Shown: positions 1-7,952 of the stretch, in pieces
Position numbering within the stretch: the first letter of the stretch is position 1
Layout: every line of letters starts with the position of its first letter
Origin: Streptomyces halobius
Lineage (GTDB): Bacteria > Actinomycetota > Actinomycetes > Streptomycetales > Streptomycetaceae
DNA length: 64,000 nucleotides
NCBI RefSeq assembly: GCF_023277745.1
Contig: NZ_CP086322.1
Span: 1,674,001-1,738,000 of the forward strand
Direction: 5' to 3'
The notes under the pieces: generated by a model
The model's database searches: none
Told to the model about the DNA's origin: nothing
What the model saw: only the letters and a program-made list of their open reading frames with translations
Position numbers and translations under genes: made by a program

Positions 1-456
1 CTGTGGTCGGAGAAGGAGGGTGAGGGCACGGCACAGGAACTCGCCGACTACGTCTACGCCCAGCACCCGGCCGATGACGCGTTCTGGACGGTCAAGCCCG
101 GCGACCCCGGCGCGGACAAGCAGTTCGACATCGCGGTCTACGACCGGGGCGCGCTGACGCTTCAGGCGCTGCGCAACAAGGTCGGCGAGAAGGTGTTCTT
201 CGACATCCTCAAGACCTGGCCTACCGAGAACAAGTACGGCAACGGCTCGGTGGCCGACTTCGTGAAGTTCGCCGAGAAGAAGTCCGGCAAGCAGCTGGGC
301 GACTTCTTCGACACCTGGCTGTTCCAGCAGGCGAAGCCGTCGGCGGGGGCCGCGAAGCGCACGCTCGGCGCGCAGCAGGCACCGGTCGCACAGCCCAAGT
401 CCTGGAAGAAGATCGCGGCCACGAACACCGTGCACGAGCACGAGCACAGCCACTGA
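1..456 (+). CDS. M1 family metallopeptidase, C-terminal fragment
   Basis: The open frame enters from the left edge of the window and ends at TGA 454-456, giving the last 151 residues of a larger protein. The visible part has the alpha-helical C-terminal region seen in ThermoM1/aminopeptidase N-like peptidases: a helix with YDRGALTLQALRNKVG, then KWP-like TWPTENKYGNGSVADFVKFA and a DFFDTWLFQ segment, which in the family follows the HExxH catalytic domain. The catalytic zinc site lies upstream and is not in the window. It ends in a His/Glu-rich tail (HEHEHSH), which may bind metal or be neutral. Probably a secreted or cytosolic zinc peptidase. The family call is good; the substrate cannot be given. 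Confidence 0.8.
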   Translation: MWSEKEGEGTAQELADYVYAQHPADDAFWTVKPGDPGADKQFDIAVYDRGALTLQALRNKVGEKVFFDILKTWPTENKYGNGSVADFVKFAEKKSGKQLGDFFDTWLFQQAKPSAGAAKRTLGAQQAPVAQPKSWKKIAATNTVHEHEHSH

Positions 457-462
457 TCCGGT

Positions 463-489
463 CGGAGCCGGGGGGCGTCCCCGGCTCCG
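463..489 (+). terminator. Strong hairpin terminator after the peptidase gene
   Basis: Seven bases after the stop codon there is a perfect 11-bp stem (CGGAGCCGGGG / CCCCGGCTCCG) with a 5-nt loop. There is no long T run, which is normal for Streptomyces terminators. It lies between the peptidase and the convergent MpaB-type gene ending at 539, so it can serve both strands. Confidence 0.75.
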
Positions 490-538
490 TTCGTGCCTCA
501 TGACGCGCGTCGTCCCTCGTTACGCGCTTCGCCTCTTT

Positions 539-1435
539 TTACACGCGCTTCGTCCCTAGTGACGCACGCGCCGCCCGCCGGGCCCGGCGCGCCATCGGCA
601 TGAAGCGCAGCCGCTCCGGAAGCACGGGCACCACAACGCGCACGACCCGGCCGAAGCGGCGCAGCCGGCGCTCCTGGGCGTCGGTCCACTCCAGCCCGAT
701 GGCGCGCCGTGCGTCCGGCGGCATCAGCCCGATCGTGACGAAGCGCCGGAAGCGCAGGAACCGGGGCAGGATCACCGGCCAGGCAAACCTGAGCAGCAGG
801 CGCAGCCACCGCGGGCCGCGGTCCGGGGGCGGCACCGGCCGGTCCGTGGAGATCAACTCCCGTACCACTGCGGTCTCTTCGATCTCGTTGTCGAGCATCT
901 TGCGGTAGTACGGCCAGAACTCCTCGATCGTCTGCGGCATATCGCGGTCGTTGATGCCCAGGACCCGGCCGACCTGCAGCCACTCCGCGTACAGCTGCCG
1001 CTCCTGGGCCTCGGTGAAGGGGCGGCCCAGATACCGCTGACCGTGCCGGAAGACGGGGTAGCCGGTGGCGTGCACCCAGGCGTAGTGGGCGGGGGTGAGC
1101 GCGTGGTACGTGCGGCCGTGGGCGTCGGTGCCCTGGATGGTCTTGTGCAGCCGCCGCAGCCGGCGTCCCTCCTCGGCCGCGTCCTCCCCGCCGTACACCC
1201 ACTGCTGCAGCGAGACCAGCGACCGTTCGCCGCGCCCCCACGGGTCGGTACGGAACACGGAGTGCTCGTCCACGCCCGCGCCCACCGCGGGGTGCGCGAC
1301 CTGCATGGTCAGTGCGGCGGGCAGGGTGAGCAGCGTCCGGATGTCTCCGACCAGCGACCAGAGCACTCCTCCGGGCGCTGGAGGCTGCGGTCCGTTTCGC
1401 ACGGAATTCGCGTCATTCATGACATTAATGATCAT
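539..1435 (-). CDS. Oxygenase MpaB family (DUF2236) protein, downstream copy
   Basis: 298 residues. The family (DUF2236; includes latex-clearing protein Lcp and fungal MpaB) contains haem-type oxygenases that cleave double bonds of isoprenoid chains. Family features seen: QVAHPAVGAGVDEHSVF near residue 40, a LHKTIQG segment, YAWVHATG with the likely axial histidine, and a Pro-rich basic C-terminal helix. Start ATG at 1435 was chosen because it overlaps the stop of the upstream paralogue (TCAT 1432-1435, i.e. ATGA), implying translational coupling; the open frame extends further upstream only as a shadow of that gene. It is clearly a tandem duplicate of 1432-2370. Substrate unknown. Confidence 0.8.
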   Translation of the reverse strand: MIINVMNDANSVRNGPQPPAPGGVLWSLVGDIRTLLTLPAALTMQVAHPAVGAGVDEHSVFRTDPWGRGERSLVSLQQWVYGGEDAAEEGRRLRRLHKTIQGTDAHGRTYHALTPAHYAWVHATGYPVFRHGQRYLGRPFTEAQERQLYAEWLQVGRVLGINDRDMPQTIEEFWPYYRKMLDNEIEETAVVRELISTDRPVPPPDRGPRWLRLLLRFAWPVILPRFLRFRRFVTIGLMPPDARRAIGLEWTDAQERRLRRFGRVVRVVVPVLPERLRFMPMARRARRAARASLGTKRV

Positions 1436-2370
1436 ACGACGGCCCCTAGTGGACGTCGAGTGCTGGGGTCGGTGCCGGGCCGGTGGGTGTTCCAGTAGGC
1501 CATGAACAGGGCGGGGGCGATCCGCAGCGGTGGCGGCACCAGCGCCATGAGACAGCGCACCAGCCGGGCGAAGCGGCGCAGCCGGCGCTCCTGCTTCGGC
1601 GTCCAGGCGAGGCCGAGTCGGGTACGCAGCACCGGCGGCAGCACACCGATGGTGACCAGCAGCGCATAGTGCGCGGCGACGGCGGCGAACGGCCGCCACA
1701 GGATCGCCGGCACCCAGCGGACCGGCGGCTTCTGTGGGCGGGCCAGTTCGTCCAGGACGTCCTGGACCGACTGGTTCATCTCCAGCCGCTCCGCGACCAT
1801 CGCGTCGTAGTAGGCACGGAAAGACGCCCAGTCGGGCGGAAGGTGATGGCCCTTCAGCCCCCAGACCCGGCCCACGTCCCGCATGTCGCGGTAGTACTCC
1901 TCGGTCTCCTCCGCCGTCAGCCCCCTGCCGAAGAGGCGCAGCGCATCGACCGGCCCGCGGACGAGGGTGGCGTGCACCCAGTGGTACGCCTCGGGGTGCA
2001 GGGCGTGGTAGCGGCGGCCCTGTGCGTCGACGCCCTTCATCGTCCGGTGGGCCTCGATCAGCCGCCGGGCCTCGGCGGTGGCGGCCCCCTGGCCTCCGTA
2101 GATCACGGTGCTCAGCGAGCTGACGGTACGGAACAGCCGCTGCCAGGGCTCGTCACGGAAGGTGGAGTGGTCCTCGACGCCGGCGCCGACCACGGGGTGC
2201 GCGACCTGGAGCAGCAGCAGCTGAGGTGCCGTCAGGAACGCCCGGGTGTCTCCGAAATACCGCCAGGCCGCACCGCCGCGCCGAGGTGCGCGTACCTGCG
2301 CGGCCGGCCCGCGCGAGGCCGCCTCCGGTGCCGGTTCGAGAGGGCTGTCGGCTGGTGTCGGGGTACTCAT
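1432..2370 (-). CDS. Oxygenase MpaB family (DUF2236) protein, upstream copy
   Basis: 312 residues, first gene of a two-gene minus-strand operon with 539-1435. It shares the family signature with its neighbour: QVAHPVVGAGVEDHSTF, an EAHRTMKG segment, and YHWVHATLV, whose histidine is the expected haem ligand. A clear AAGGAGG ribosome site lies just upstream of ATG 2370. The two copies are similar along their whole length, including the end 'RRLRRFARLVR', so this is a local duplication. Family knowledge suggests oxidative cleavage of an unsaturated lipid or isoprenoid; the actual substrate is unknown. No signal peptide is evident, so it is probably cytoplasmic. Confidence 0.82.
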   Translation of the reverse strand: MSTPTPADSPLEPAPEAASRGPAAQVRAPRRGGAAWRYFGDTRAFLTAPQLLLLQVAHPVVGAGVEDHSTFRDEPWQRLFRTVSSLSTVIYGGQGAATAEARRLIEAHRTMKGVDAQGRRYHALHPEAYHWVHATLVRGPVDALRLFGRGLTAEETEEYYRDMRDVGRVWGLKGHHLPPDWASFRAYYDAMVAERLEMNQSVQDVLDELARPQKPPVRWVPAILWRPFAAVAAHYALLVTIGVLPPVLRTRLGLAWTPKQERRLRRFARLVRCLMALVPPPLRIAPALFMAYWNTHRPGTDPSTRRPLGAVV

Positions 2371-2471
2371 CCGGCCTCCTTGGTGAATCCGTGTCAGCAG
2401 TGTTGACGCGGCTTATGAAACAAGTCAATAGTCCTTGTAACATTGACTCACCCGTCGGGAGGCACCCCGAA

Positions 2472-3092
2472 ATGGCCGCGAAAGCACGCGAGTTGAGCCC
2501 CGAGGGACGTACGCACTGGAAGCGGACCGCCGTGATGCTGGTACCCGGTGTGGCCTGCGTCGGAGCGGTCGTCATCGCCCTGGCCCAGGGCGCGATGGCG
2601 GCCTCCTTCGCGGTCTCCGGCAAGAACTTCAAGGTCTCCGCCGACGAGATCACCGGCCGTGGCATCTCCAGCTTTCCGTCCTCGCTCGGCAGCAAGGACG
2701 GAAAGGGGCACGCCGTCCTGCTGGCGGGCATCAAGTCCGGTACGGCGAAGGGGGTCTGCGTATCGATGAAGCAGCGGCTGCCGCTGGTCGGCGAGGTGTC
2801 GCTGATCGTACGGTCCGGTGCCGAGCGGCCCATCTCGGGCGAGCATCTCGTGGTCAACGCCGACGCGCTGACCAGCAGCGGCGGCCGGGTGACCGGGGTG
2901 CAGGCGGGTCGGGACGCGTCAACTCTCACCGCCGCTCCGGGGGTTACCGGCCCCCGGGGACTCTTCGGGGTCCAGGCGAGCACCGCCGTCGCCCGCGATG
3001 TGCGGAGCACCGCCTGGGCCTCGAACGGCGGCTCGCTCACCCTCGACAAGGTCGAGATCGAGCTGAGCCATACCGGCAAAGAGTGCTACTAG
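2472..3092 (+). CDS. DUF6230 family protein (often labelled cholesterol esterase-like)
   Basis: 206 residues. The N-terminus is basic (GRTHWKRTAVM) followed by one hydrophobic segment (about residues 24-44) that ends in AMAASF, then the characteristic SFAVSGKNFKVSADEI start of the beta-rich DUF6230 domain. This fits a membrane-anchored or exported protein. From memory, many Streptomyces homologues carry the label cholesterol esterase, but no lipase GxSxG motif or catalytic triad is visible here, so I treat the enzymatic label as unproven. Start ATG 2472 has a GGGAGG site 8-9 bases upstream; the longer upstream frame is non-coding. It is followed 18 bases later by the DUF6114 gene, a pairing that is usual in Streptomyces. 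Confidence 0.8.
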   Translation: MAAKARELSPEGRTHWKRTAVMLVPGVACVGAVVIALAQGAMAASFAVSGKNFKVSADEITGRGISSFPSSLGSKDGKGHAVLLAGIKSGTAKGVCVSMKQRLPLVGEVSLIVRSGAERPISGEHLVVNADALTSSGGRVTGVQAGRDASTLTAAPGVTGPRGLFGVQASTAVARDVRSTAWASNGGSLTLDKVEIELSHTGKECY

Positions 3093-3110
3093 CCGAGGGG
3101 AGCCGATCTC

Positions 3111-4412
3111 GTGATCACCTTCGTTCTCGGCTTCCTCGCCGAGCTGGCCAAGGAGACCGGTAGCTGGCTGGACCGGATACTGCCCGCGCCCGGGCTGCGC
3201 GGACCGCTGCGGTCCTGGCGGCGCAGGCGTCCGTTCTGGGCCGGGCTGTGGACCATCGCCGGCGGCCTGGAACTGATCGTGCTGCCGCTCGCCCCGCTGC
3301 CGTTGATGCTCAGGGTCGGGATCGGCGCGATGTCCGCGATCGGCGTCGGTCTGGTCCTCATCGCCGGCGGGCTCTTCTTCCTCTTCGCCCCCGCGCAACG
3401 GATGTTCATCTCCGTCGTCACCGCCATCGCCTCGCTGGTCTCCCTCGCCACGACCAATCTGGGCGGCTTCGGCATCGGGTGCGGGCTGGGGCTGCTGGGG
3501 TCGTCGATGGCCTTCGGGTGGCTGCCGCACGAGGGGGCGGTGACCGCGCGCCCAAAAGCGCGTGAGGTCCGGGCCGTCCGGCGGATGCCGGGCGCCCGGG
3601 CCTTCCTCCCCGCCGTCCGCCCTGCCCTCGCCCTGATGCTGCCGCTCGCGCTCGCCGCCGGGCTGGTGGCGGCTGTTCCGGAGCCTGCGTCGGCCGCCCG
3701 TCCGGCCGTCGCCGAGGCAGCCCGGTCCGGTGACCCCGATGACTCCCGCGACGCGCGCGATCCCCGCGACACCCCGGCCGAGGTCTCCCTCCCCTGCCTG
3801 ACCGGCGTGGACACCGGCGGCGCCGACAACCCCGACCCCACCGGACCGCCACCGTCCGGCGAGGACCGCCCCACCCCACCTGCCAAGACCGCGAAGCCCG
3901 GCACCGTCGGCTCCCCCGACGACCTCACCGCGCTCAAACCTCCACTGGTCATCGGCGACCAACCGGGTCCCGGCCGGGCCGGCTACCCCGTCAGCCCCCA
4001 CCACCCCACCGTCGACGCCACCCGCCTCACGGCCACCGACGCGATCATCCACGGCACGACCTATCTGCCCACCGTCGGCGGCGGCCGGATCAAGGTCCTC
4101 TGGGTGCACGCCGCCCGCATCGTCGCCGACGACTACCATCTGGAGGTCAAGGGCCCCGACGGCACCACACACGTCCTGGACGTCCAGCTCGACATCCGCA
4201 ACGTCGACGTCTACGCCACCTACCTCAAGGGCTCCGTCGAAATCCCCTGGCTCAAGGTCAACACCCCGCAGATCTGCGTCGGCGCGGACATCATCCCCGC
4301 CAATCTCCCCATCGCCGTCCAGCTCCCCGAACTGACCATGGAACCGGTCACCGCGGGCCAGGTCCTCGTCGACGCCGCGGACGTCCGCTACACGGTCCTG
4401 CGCAGCCGCTAG
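3111..4412 (+). CDS. DUF6114 membrane protein with long C-terminal extension
   Basis: 433 residues, GTG start preceded by GAGGGGAG. The first ~145 residues form the DUF6114 membrane domain: a 'RRRRPFWAGLWTIAGG' motif followed by three or four hydrophobic segments. Another hydrophobic stretch (about 170-185) ends in PEPASAARPA, which looks like an internal export or anchor signal. Residues ~200-290 are Pro/Asp-rich linker, and ~300-433 form a beta-rich domain (ATDAIIHGT, VLWVHAARIVADDYHLEV) of unknown fold. It is transcribed with the DUF6230 gene and the two products probably act together at the cell surface. No enzymatic motif is seen. Confidence 0.75.
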   Translation: MITFVLGFLAELAKETGSWLDRILPAPGLRGPLRSWRRRRPFWAGLWTIAGGLELIVLPLAPLPLMLRVGIGAMSAIGVGLVLIAGGLFFLFAPAQRMFISVVTAIASLVSLATTNLGGFGIGCGLGLLGSSMAFGWLPHEGAVTARPKAREVRAVRRMPGARAFLPAVRPALALMLPLALAAGLVAAVPEPASAARPAVAEAARSGDPDDSRDARDPRDTPAEVSLPCLTGVDTGGADNPDPTGPPPSGEDRPTPPAKTAKPGTVGSPDDLTALKPPLVIGDQPGPGRAGYPVSPHHPTVDATRLTATDAIIHGTTYLPTVGGGRIKVLWVHAARIVADDYHLEVKGPDGTTHVLDVQLDIRNVDVYATYLKGSVEIPWLKVNTPQICVGADIIPANLPIAVQLPELTMEPVTAGQVLVDAADVRYTVLRSR

Positions 4413-4560
4413 CAGCACTAGCACTCGCTAGCAGCGCCAGAAATCCGTTAGCGGCGCTAAAAGAGGAGTCGCTAGCGGCACCGGCAATCGCCGGCAGCGC
4501 TGGCAGCGGTGAGCAGCGCCGGCAATCACTCACGGCCGTGAGCACTGCCAGCGCAGTCGT
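4405..4560 (+). repeat. Intergenic array of short GC(T/C)AGC units containing four CTAG sites
   Basis: The gap between the DUF6114 gene and the next gene is filled by degenerate units such as GCTAGCAGC, GTTAGCGGCGCT and GGCAGCGCTGGCAGCG. CTAG occurs at 4409, 4418, 4428 and 4472; this tetranucleotide is usually scarce in Streptomyces DNA. The first CTAG overlaps the stop codon of the preceding gene. Several units are self-complementary (GCTAGC, CACGGCCGTG), so the RNA could fold. No gene is visible in it. Confidence 0.6.
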
Positions 4561-4605
4561 GCACAGCGCGGCAACCGTTCGCCTACCTTCAGGAGGTGCC
4601 CGCCC

Positions 4606-5487
4606 ATGGGCCGCTACAGCCGCCTGCGACAGATCCGCCGTATGGACCCCGAGCGGGACTTCGAGCAGATCTTCCGCTGGATCACCCAGTACGAATTCCC
4701 GTGGGACTACGCCCAGGGCGTCTCCATCGCCTTCCTCCGCGACTACGGAGTCCCCCGTATATCCCAACTCCTCGACCGGACACAGGAGTTTGAGCGCGCG
4801 GGACAGAAACGCTACGACGACACGGTGCTGTTCGGCTACGAGATGTCCGTCGAGGGCTTCGACTCCGAGCGGGGCCGGGCCGCCGCCCGCCACCTCAACC
4901 GCATCCACGGCACATACCGGATCCCCAACGACGATTACCGCTATGTCCTGGCCACCACGGTCGTCGGCCCCAAACGCTGGATCGACCGCTTCGGCTGGCG
5001 GCCGCTCTGTGCCCAGGAGAACCAAGCCCTCGCGCTGGTCGGCCACAAGATGGCCACCATGATGGGAATCGAGGGCGCGCCCCGCACCATGGCCGGTTTC
5101 GAGAAGCTGCTCGACGACTACGAGGCCGAAATGTTTGCCTACGACCCGGCCAACCACCGGGTCGCCAACGCCACCTTCCGGGTGATGGCCGCCTGGTACC
5201 CGGCCGCGCTGCGCCCCGCCCTCGCCCGATTCTCCCTGGCGCTGCTCGACGAACCCCTGTTGCGCGCCCTGGGCTTCCCTCAACAGCCGGCCTGGCTGAG
5301 GACATCGGCCGCACGAGCGCTACGGCTCCGCTCCGCCTTCGTACGCCTCACACCGGCCCGCCCCGAATCCCGTCCCGGCCTGGCCGCACCCCGCTCCTAC
5401 CCCTTCGGCTACACACTCGACGACCTCGGCCCCGCCTGGGCCCAGCACCGCCCTCTCAAGCCGCTCCCCTGCGAGGACGCTTCATGA
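4606..5487 (+). CDS. Oxygenase MpaB family protein, distinct subfamily
   Basis: 293 residues. Subfamily signature: MGRYSRLRQIRRMDPERD start, RYDDTVLFGYEM, then HLNRIHGTYRIPNDDYRY where the histidine is the likely haem-contact position, and a later DEPLLRALGFPQQP segment. It is more distant from the 539-2370 pair than they are from each other. A near-perfect ribosome site, AGGAGGTG, sits 7-8 bases before ATG 4606. Its stop overlaps the start of the aldehyde dehydrogenase (ATGA at 5484), so the two are translationally coupled; by analogy with rubber-type cleavage, the oxygenase could release an aldehyde that the next enzyme oxidises. That pairing is inference; the substrate is unknown. Confidence 0.8.
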   Translation: MGRYSRLRQIRRMDPERDFEQIFRWITQYEFPWDYAQGVSIAFLRDYGVPRISQLLDRTQEFERAGQKRYDDTVLFGYEMSVEGFDSERGRAAARHLNRIHGTYRIPNDDYRYVLATTVVGPKRWIDRFGWRPLCAQENQALALVGHKMATMMGIEGAPRTMAGFEKLLDDYEAEMFAYDPANHRVANATFRVMAAWYPAALRPALARFSLALLDEPLLRALGFPQQPAWLRTSAARALRLRSAFVRLTPARPESRPGLAAPRSYPFGYTLDDLGPAWAQHRPLKPLPCEDAS

Positions 5488-6950
5488 CCGTTTTCACCTC
5501 CCACTCCCCCGTGACCGGCGAACCGGTCGGCGAGCACCCGGTACACGGCCCCGAGGAGATCGGCGCCGCCGTCGACAGGGCACATGCGGCGGCCCGCCGC
5601 TGGGCCGCGTGCGGCTGGGCGGGTCGCCGGGCGCGGCTGCGTACCTGGAAGCGGTCGCTGGCCCGGAGGATGGACGAATTCGCGGAGCTGATCAGCGCCG
5701 AGACGGGTAAACCGGTCCATGACGCGCGGGCCGAGGTGCTGCTCACCGTCGTCCATCTGGACTGGGCGGCGCGTAACGCCCGCCGGGTACTGCGCCGGCG
5801 CCGTGTCCCTTCCGGTCTGCTCGCCCTCCATCAGCGCGCCCTGCTGGACCGTCGTCCGCTCGGCGTCGTAGGGGTGATCGGCCCCTGGAACTATCCGCTG
5901 TATACCCCGATGGGCTCGATCGGCTATGCCCTCGCCGCCGGCAACGCCGTGGTCTTCAAGCCCTCCGAACTCACAGCGGGGGTGGGCGAGTTGCTGTCGG
6001 CGAGCTTCGCCCAAGCGGTGCCCGACCACCCCACTCTCCTCCAGGCCGTGACCGGGCACGGCCCGGCCGGGGAGGCGCTGGCCCGCTCCGGTGTCGACAT
6101 GGTGGCGTTCACCGGTGCGCCGGGCACCGCCCGCAAGGTCGCCGCGGTCTGCGCCGAACGGCTCACCCCGCTGCTCGCCGAGTGCGGCGGCAAAGACGCC
6201 GTCCTGGTGGACGCCTCGGCGGACCTGGACGCGGCGGCCGACGCGATCGTCTGGGGCGCCATGGCGAACGCCGGCCAGACCTGCGCCGGTGTCGAACGCG
6301 TCTACGCCGTCGCCTCGGTCCATGCCGACCTCTGCGAGCGGATCGTGCACCGCGCGCGAGCGCTGCGCCCCGGTGCCGATCCGGAGGCGTGCTACGGGCC
6401 GCTCACCCTCCCCGGTCAGCTCGCCACCGTGGAACGCCATACGAAGGAGGCGCTGGCGGGCGGCGCCCACGCGGCGCACGGCGGCCCCGAGTCGATCCGT
6501 CCTCCCTATGCGCACCCCATCGTCCTGGCCGACGTCCCGGAGGACTCCCCCGCCATGCGCGAGGAGACCTTCGGCCCGACCGTCGCCGTCAACGCCGTCC
6601 GCGACCTCGACGAGGGCGTGGCACACGCCAACGCCGGCTCCTACGCCCTCGGCGCGGCGGTCTTCACCGGCAGCCGCCGCACCGGCCTCGCCCTCGCCGC
6701 ACGCCTCAATTCGGGTGCGGTATCGGTCAATTCGGTACTGGGCTTCGCGGCCATCCCCGCCCTCCCCTTCGGCGGCTCCGCCGACTCCGGCCACGGTCGC
6801 ATCCACGGCCCGGACGGCCTGCGCGCCTTCACCGCCCCCCAATCCGTCACGATCCGCCGCTTCCGCCCGCCGGTCGACCTGACAAGCTTCGCGACATCGC
6901 GGCGCTCAGCGGCCCGCACCATCAACCTGGGCCGCCGACTGCATACATAG
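5484..6950 (+). CDS. Aldehyde dehydrogenase family protein
   Basis: 488 residues, full length for the NAD(P)-dependent aldehyde dehydrogenase superfamily. Seen: GVIGPWNYPLYTP for substrate and cofactor entry, NAVVFKPSELT, the FTGAPGTARKV nucleotide motif, the general-base glutamate in LAECGGKDAVL, and the catalytic cysteine in NAGQTCAGVERVY, followed by EETFGPTVAV and LPFGGSADSGHGR. It oxidises an aldehyde to an acid or to an acyl-CoA. The GPWNYP context and the final membrane-proximal basic tail resemble fatty-aldehyde or succinate-semialdehyde-like enzymes; substrate is not decided by the sequence. It overlaps the upstream MpaB oxygenase by four bases and probably depends on it for expression. 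Confidence 0.88.
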   Translation: MTVFTSHSPVTGEPVGEHPVHGPEEIGAAVDRAHAAARRWAACGWAGRRARLRTWKRSLARRMDEFAELISAETGKPVHDARAEVLLTVVHLDWAARNARRVLRRRRVPSGLLALHQRALLDRRPLGVVGVIGPWNYPLYTPMGSIGYALAAGNAVVFKPSELTAGVGELLSASFAQAVPDHPTLLQAVTGHGPAGEALARSGVDMVAFTGAPGTARKVAAVCAERLTPLLAECGGKDAVLVDASADLDAAADAIVWGAMANAGQTCAGVERVYAVASVHADLCERIVHRARALRPGADPEACYGPLTLPGQLATVERHTKEALAGGAHAAHGGPESIRPPYAHPIVLADVPEDSPAMREETFGPTVAVNAVRDLDEGVAHANAGSYALGAAVFTGSRRTGLALAARLNSGAVSVNSVLGFAAIPALPFGGSADSGHGRIHGPDGLRAFTAPQSVTIRRFRPPVDLTSFATSRRSAARTINLGRRLHT

Positions 6951-6984
6951 CCCCAGCACCCGCTGTGGGCAGGCGTGCCGCAGG

Positions 6985-7060
6985 GCCATGGGGGTCCCCC
7001 TGCTCCTGCTGCCCGCCGGTGGGGTCCCGCTGTGCCGATCCCCAAGCGGCGCCACCGGCG
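6985..7060. repeat. GC-rich dispersed repeat of the GGGGGTCCCCC type
   Basis: The 125-base gap between two convergent genes contains CATGGGGGTCCCCCTGCTC followed by a second GGTGGGGTCCCGCTG block. This short palindromic element is a common dispersed sequence in Streptomyces genomes. A related copy lies inside the coding region at 58668-58770 and a degenerate one at the start of the histidine kinase gene near 55320. It may also act as the terminator for both convergent genes. Confidence 0.5.
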
Positions 7061-7075
7061 CGCATCCGGCACCGC

Positions 7076-7768
7076 TCACCGATCCAGCAACGGCGTCAAA
7101 TACCGCCGAGCAAACTCCCGCGCCTGCTCGTCATCACCCAACTCGAAGCAACTCACCGGATTGAGCAGAAAGGAAACGGTGATCCGCACCATCAATTCGG
7201 CGACCGGCGTCGGATCCCGCTCGGCGCGCCCCTCCGAGCGCTGGGCACGGCGCAGATGCGCGGCCAGATACTCCCGCATCGCCACGAACGACGGCCCGCT
7301 CTCCAGCGTCAGATACGGCAGCATCGTCTCCGGCTCCAGCCGCATCAGCCCACCGATCAGCGGATGCCCCCGTATCAGTCGCAGGATGGCGGCAAACCCC
7401 TCCACCATCCGCTCCTCCATCGTCGGCAGCCCGGCAACGGCCGCGTCCACCTCGCTCACGAAGTGCCGGTACTCCCGCAGCAGAACCCGCTGCACCAGCT
7501 CGTCCTTGTTGCCCACCCGCCGGTACACCGTCACACGGGACACCTTGGCCCGCTTGGCCACATCGTCAACGGTCGACCGACGCAGGCCGAACGTCATGAA
7601 CTGCTCACGGGCGGCATCAAGAATCTTCTCGGTCAGCGCGTCACCCACCGGCGCCCCCTCCAGCGCACGGGCGAGCAGCGACCCGTCACCGGGCGCAACG
7701 TCCTTGCCCCGCCCGGGAGTCGGCGCCGCCCCGTCCGTACTCCGTGCGTCCGTACTCCGTGCACCCAT
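7076..7768 (-). CDS. TetR/AcrR family transcriptional regulator
   Basis: 230 residues. Residues ~44-92 form the helix-turn-helix: ILDAAREQFMTFGLRRSTVDDVAKRAKVSRVTVYRRVGNKDE in consecutive pieces, with the usual YRR(V/F)xxKxEL ending. The C-terminal two thirds are a helical ligand pocket without known motifs. ATG 7768 was chosen because a GGGGAGA site precedes it and the frame beyond is the antisense of the acyl-CoA dehydrogenase. The N-terminal ~40 residues include a short duplicated STDARSTDG. It is divergent from the acyl-CoA dehydrogenase at 7953 with 184 bases between, so that gene is the likely target; acyl-CoA or a related lipid would be a sensible ligand (inference). Confidence 0.82.
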   Translation of the reverse strand: MGARSTDARSTDGAAPTPGRGKDVAPGDGSLLARALEGAPVGDALTEKILDAAREQFMTFGLRRSTVDDVAKRAKVSRVTVYRRVGNKDELVQRVLLREYRHFVSEVDAAVAGLPTMEERMVEGFAAILRLIRGHPLIGGLMRLEPETMLPYLTLESGPSFVAMREYLAAHLRRAQRSEGRAERDPTPVAELMVRITVSFLLNPVSCFELGDDEQAREFARRYLTPLLDR

Positions 7769-7952
7769 TCTCCCCACCCCCTGCTGCTGATCCCGACAAC
7801 ACCCGGCGACGCACGCTGCGACGCAGGCCGAACGCCAACACACCCACGCCACACACCCGCCAAGACACCCGGCGCGCCATGCCCAGCGTCCTCCAGCAAC
7901 ACAGACACTAACCGAATAACTTTGTAACTCAGCCCTGCACAGGAGGTATTCG

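Noticed and set aside
498..1241. Alternative minus-strand frame of 247 codons over the MpaB-type gene
   Set aside because: It is a second frame of the same gene; the family motifs are in the frame 539-1435.
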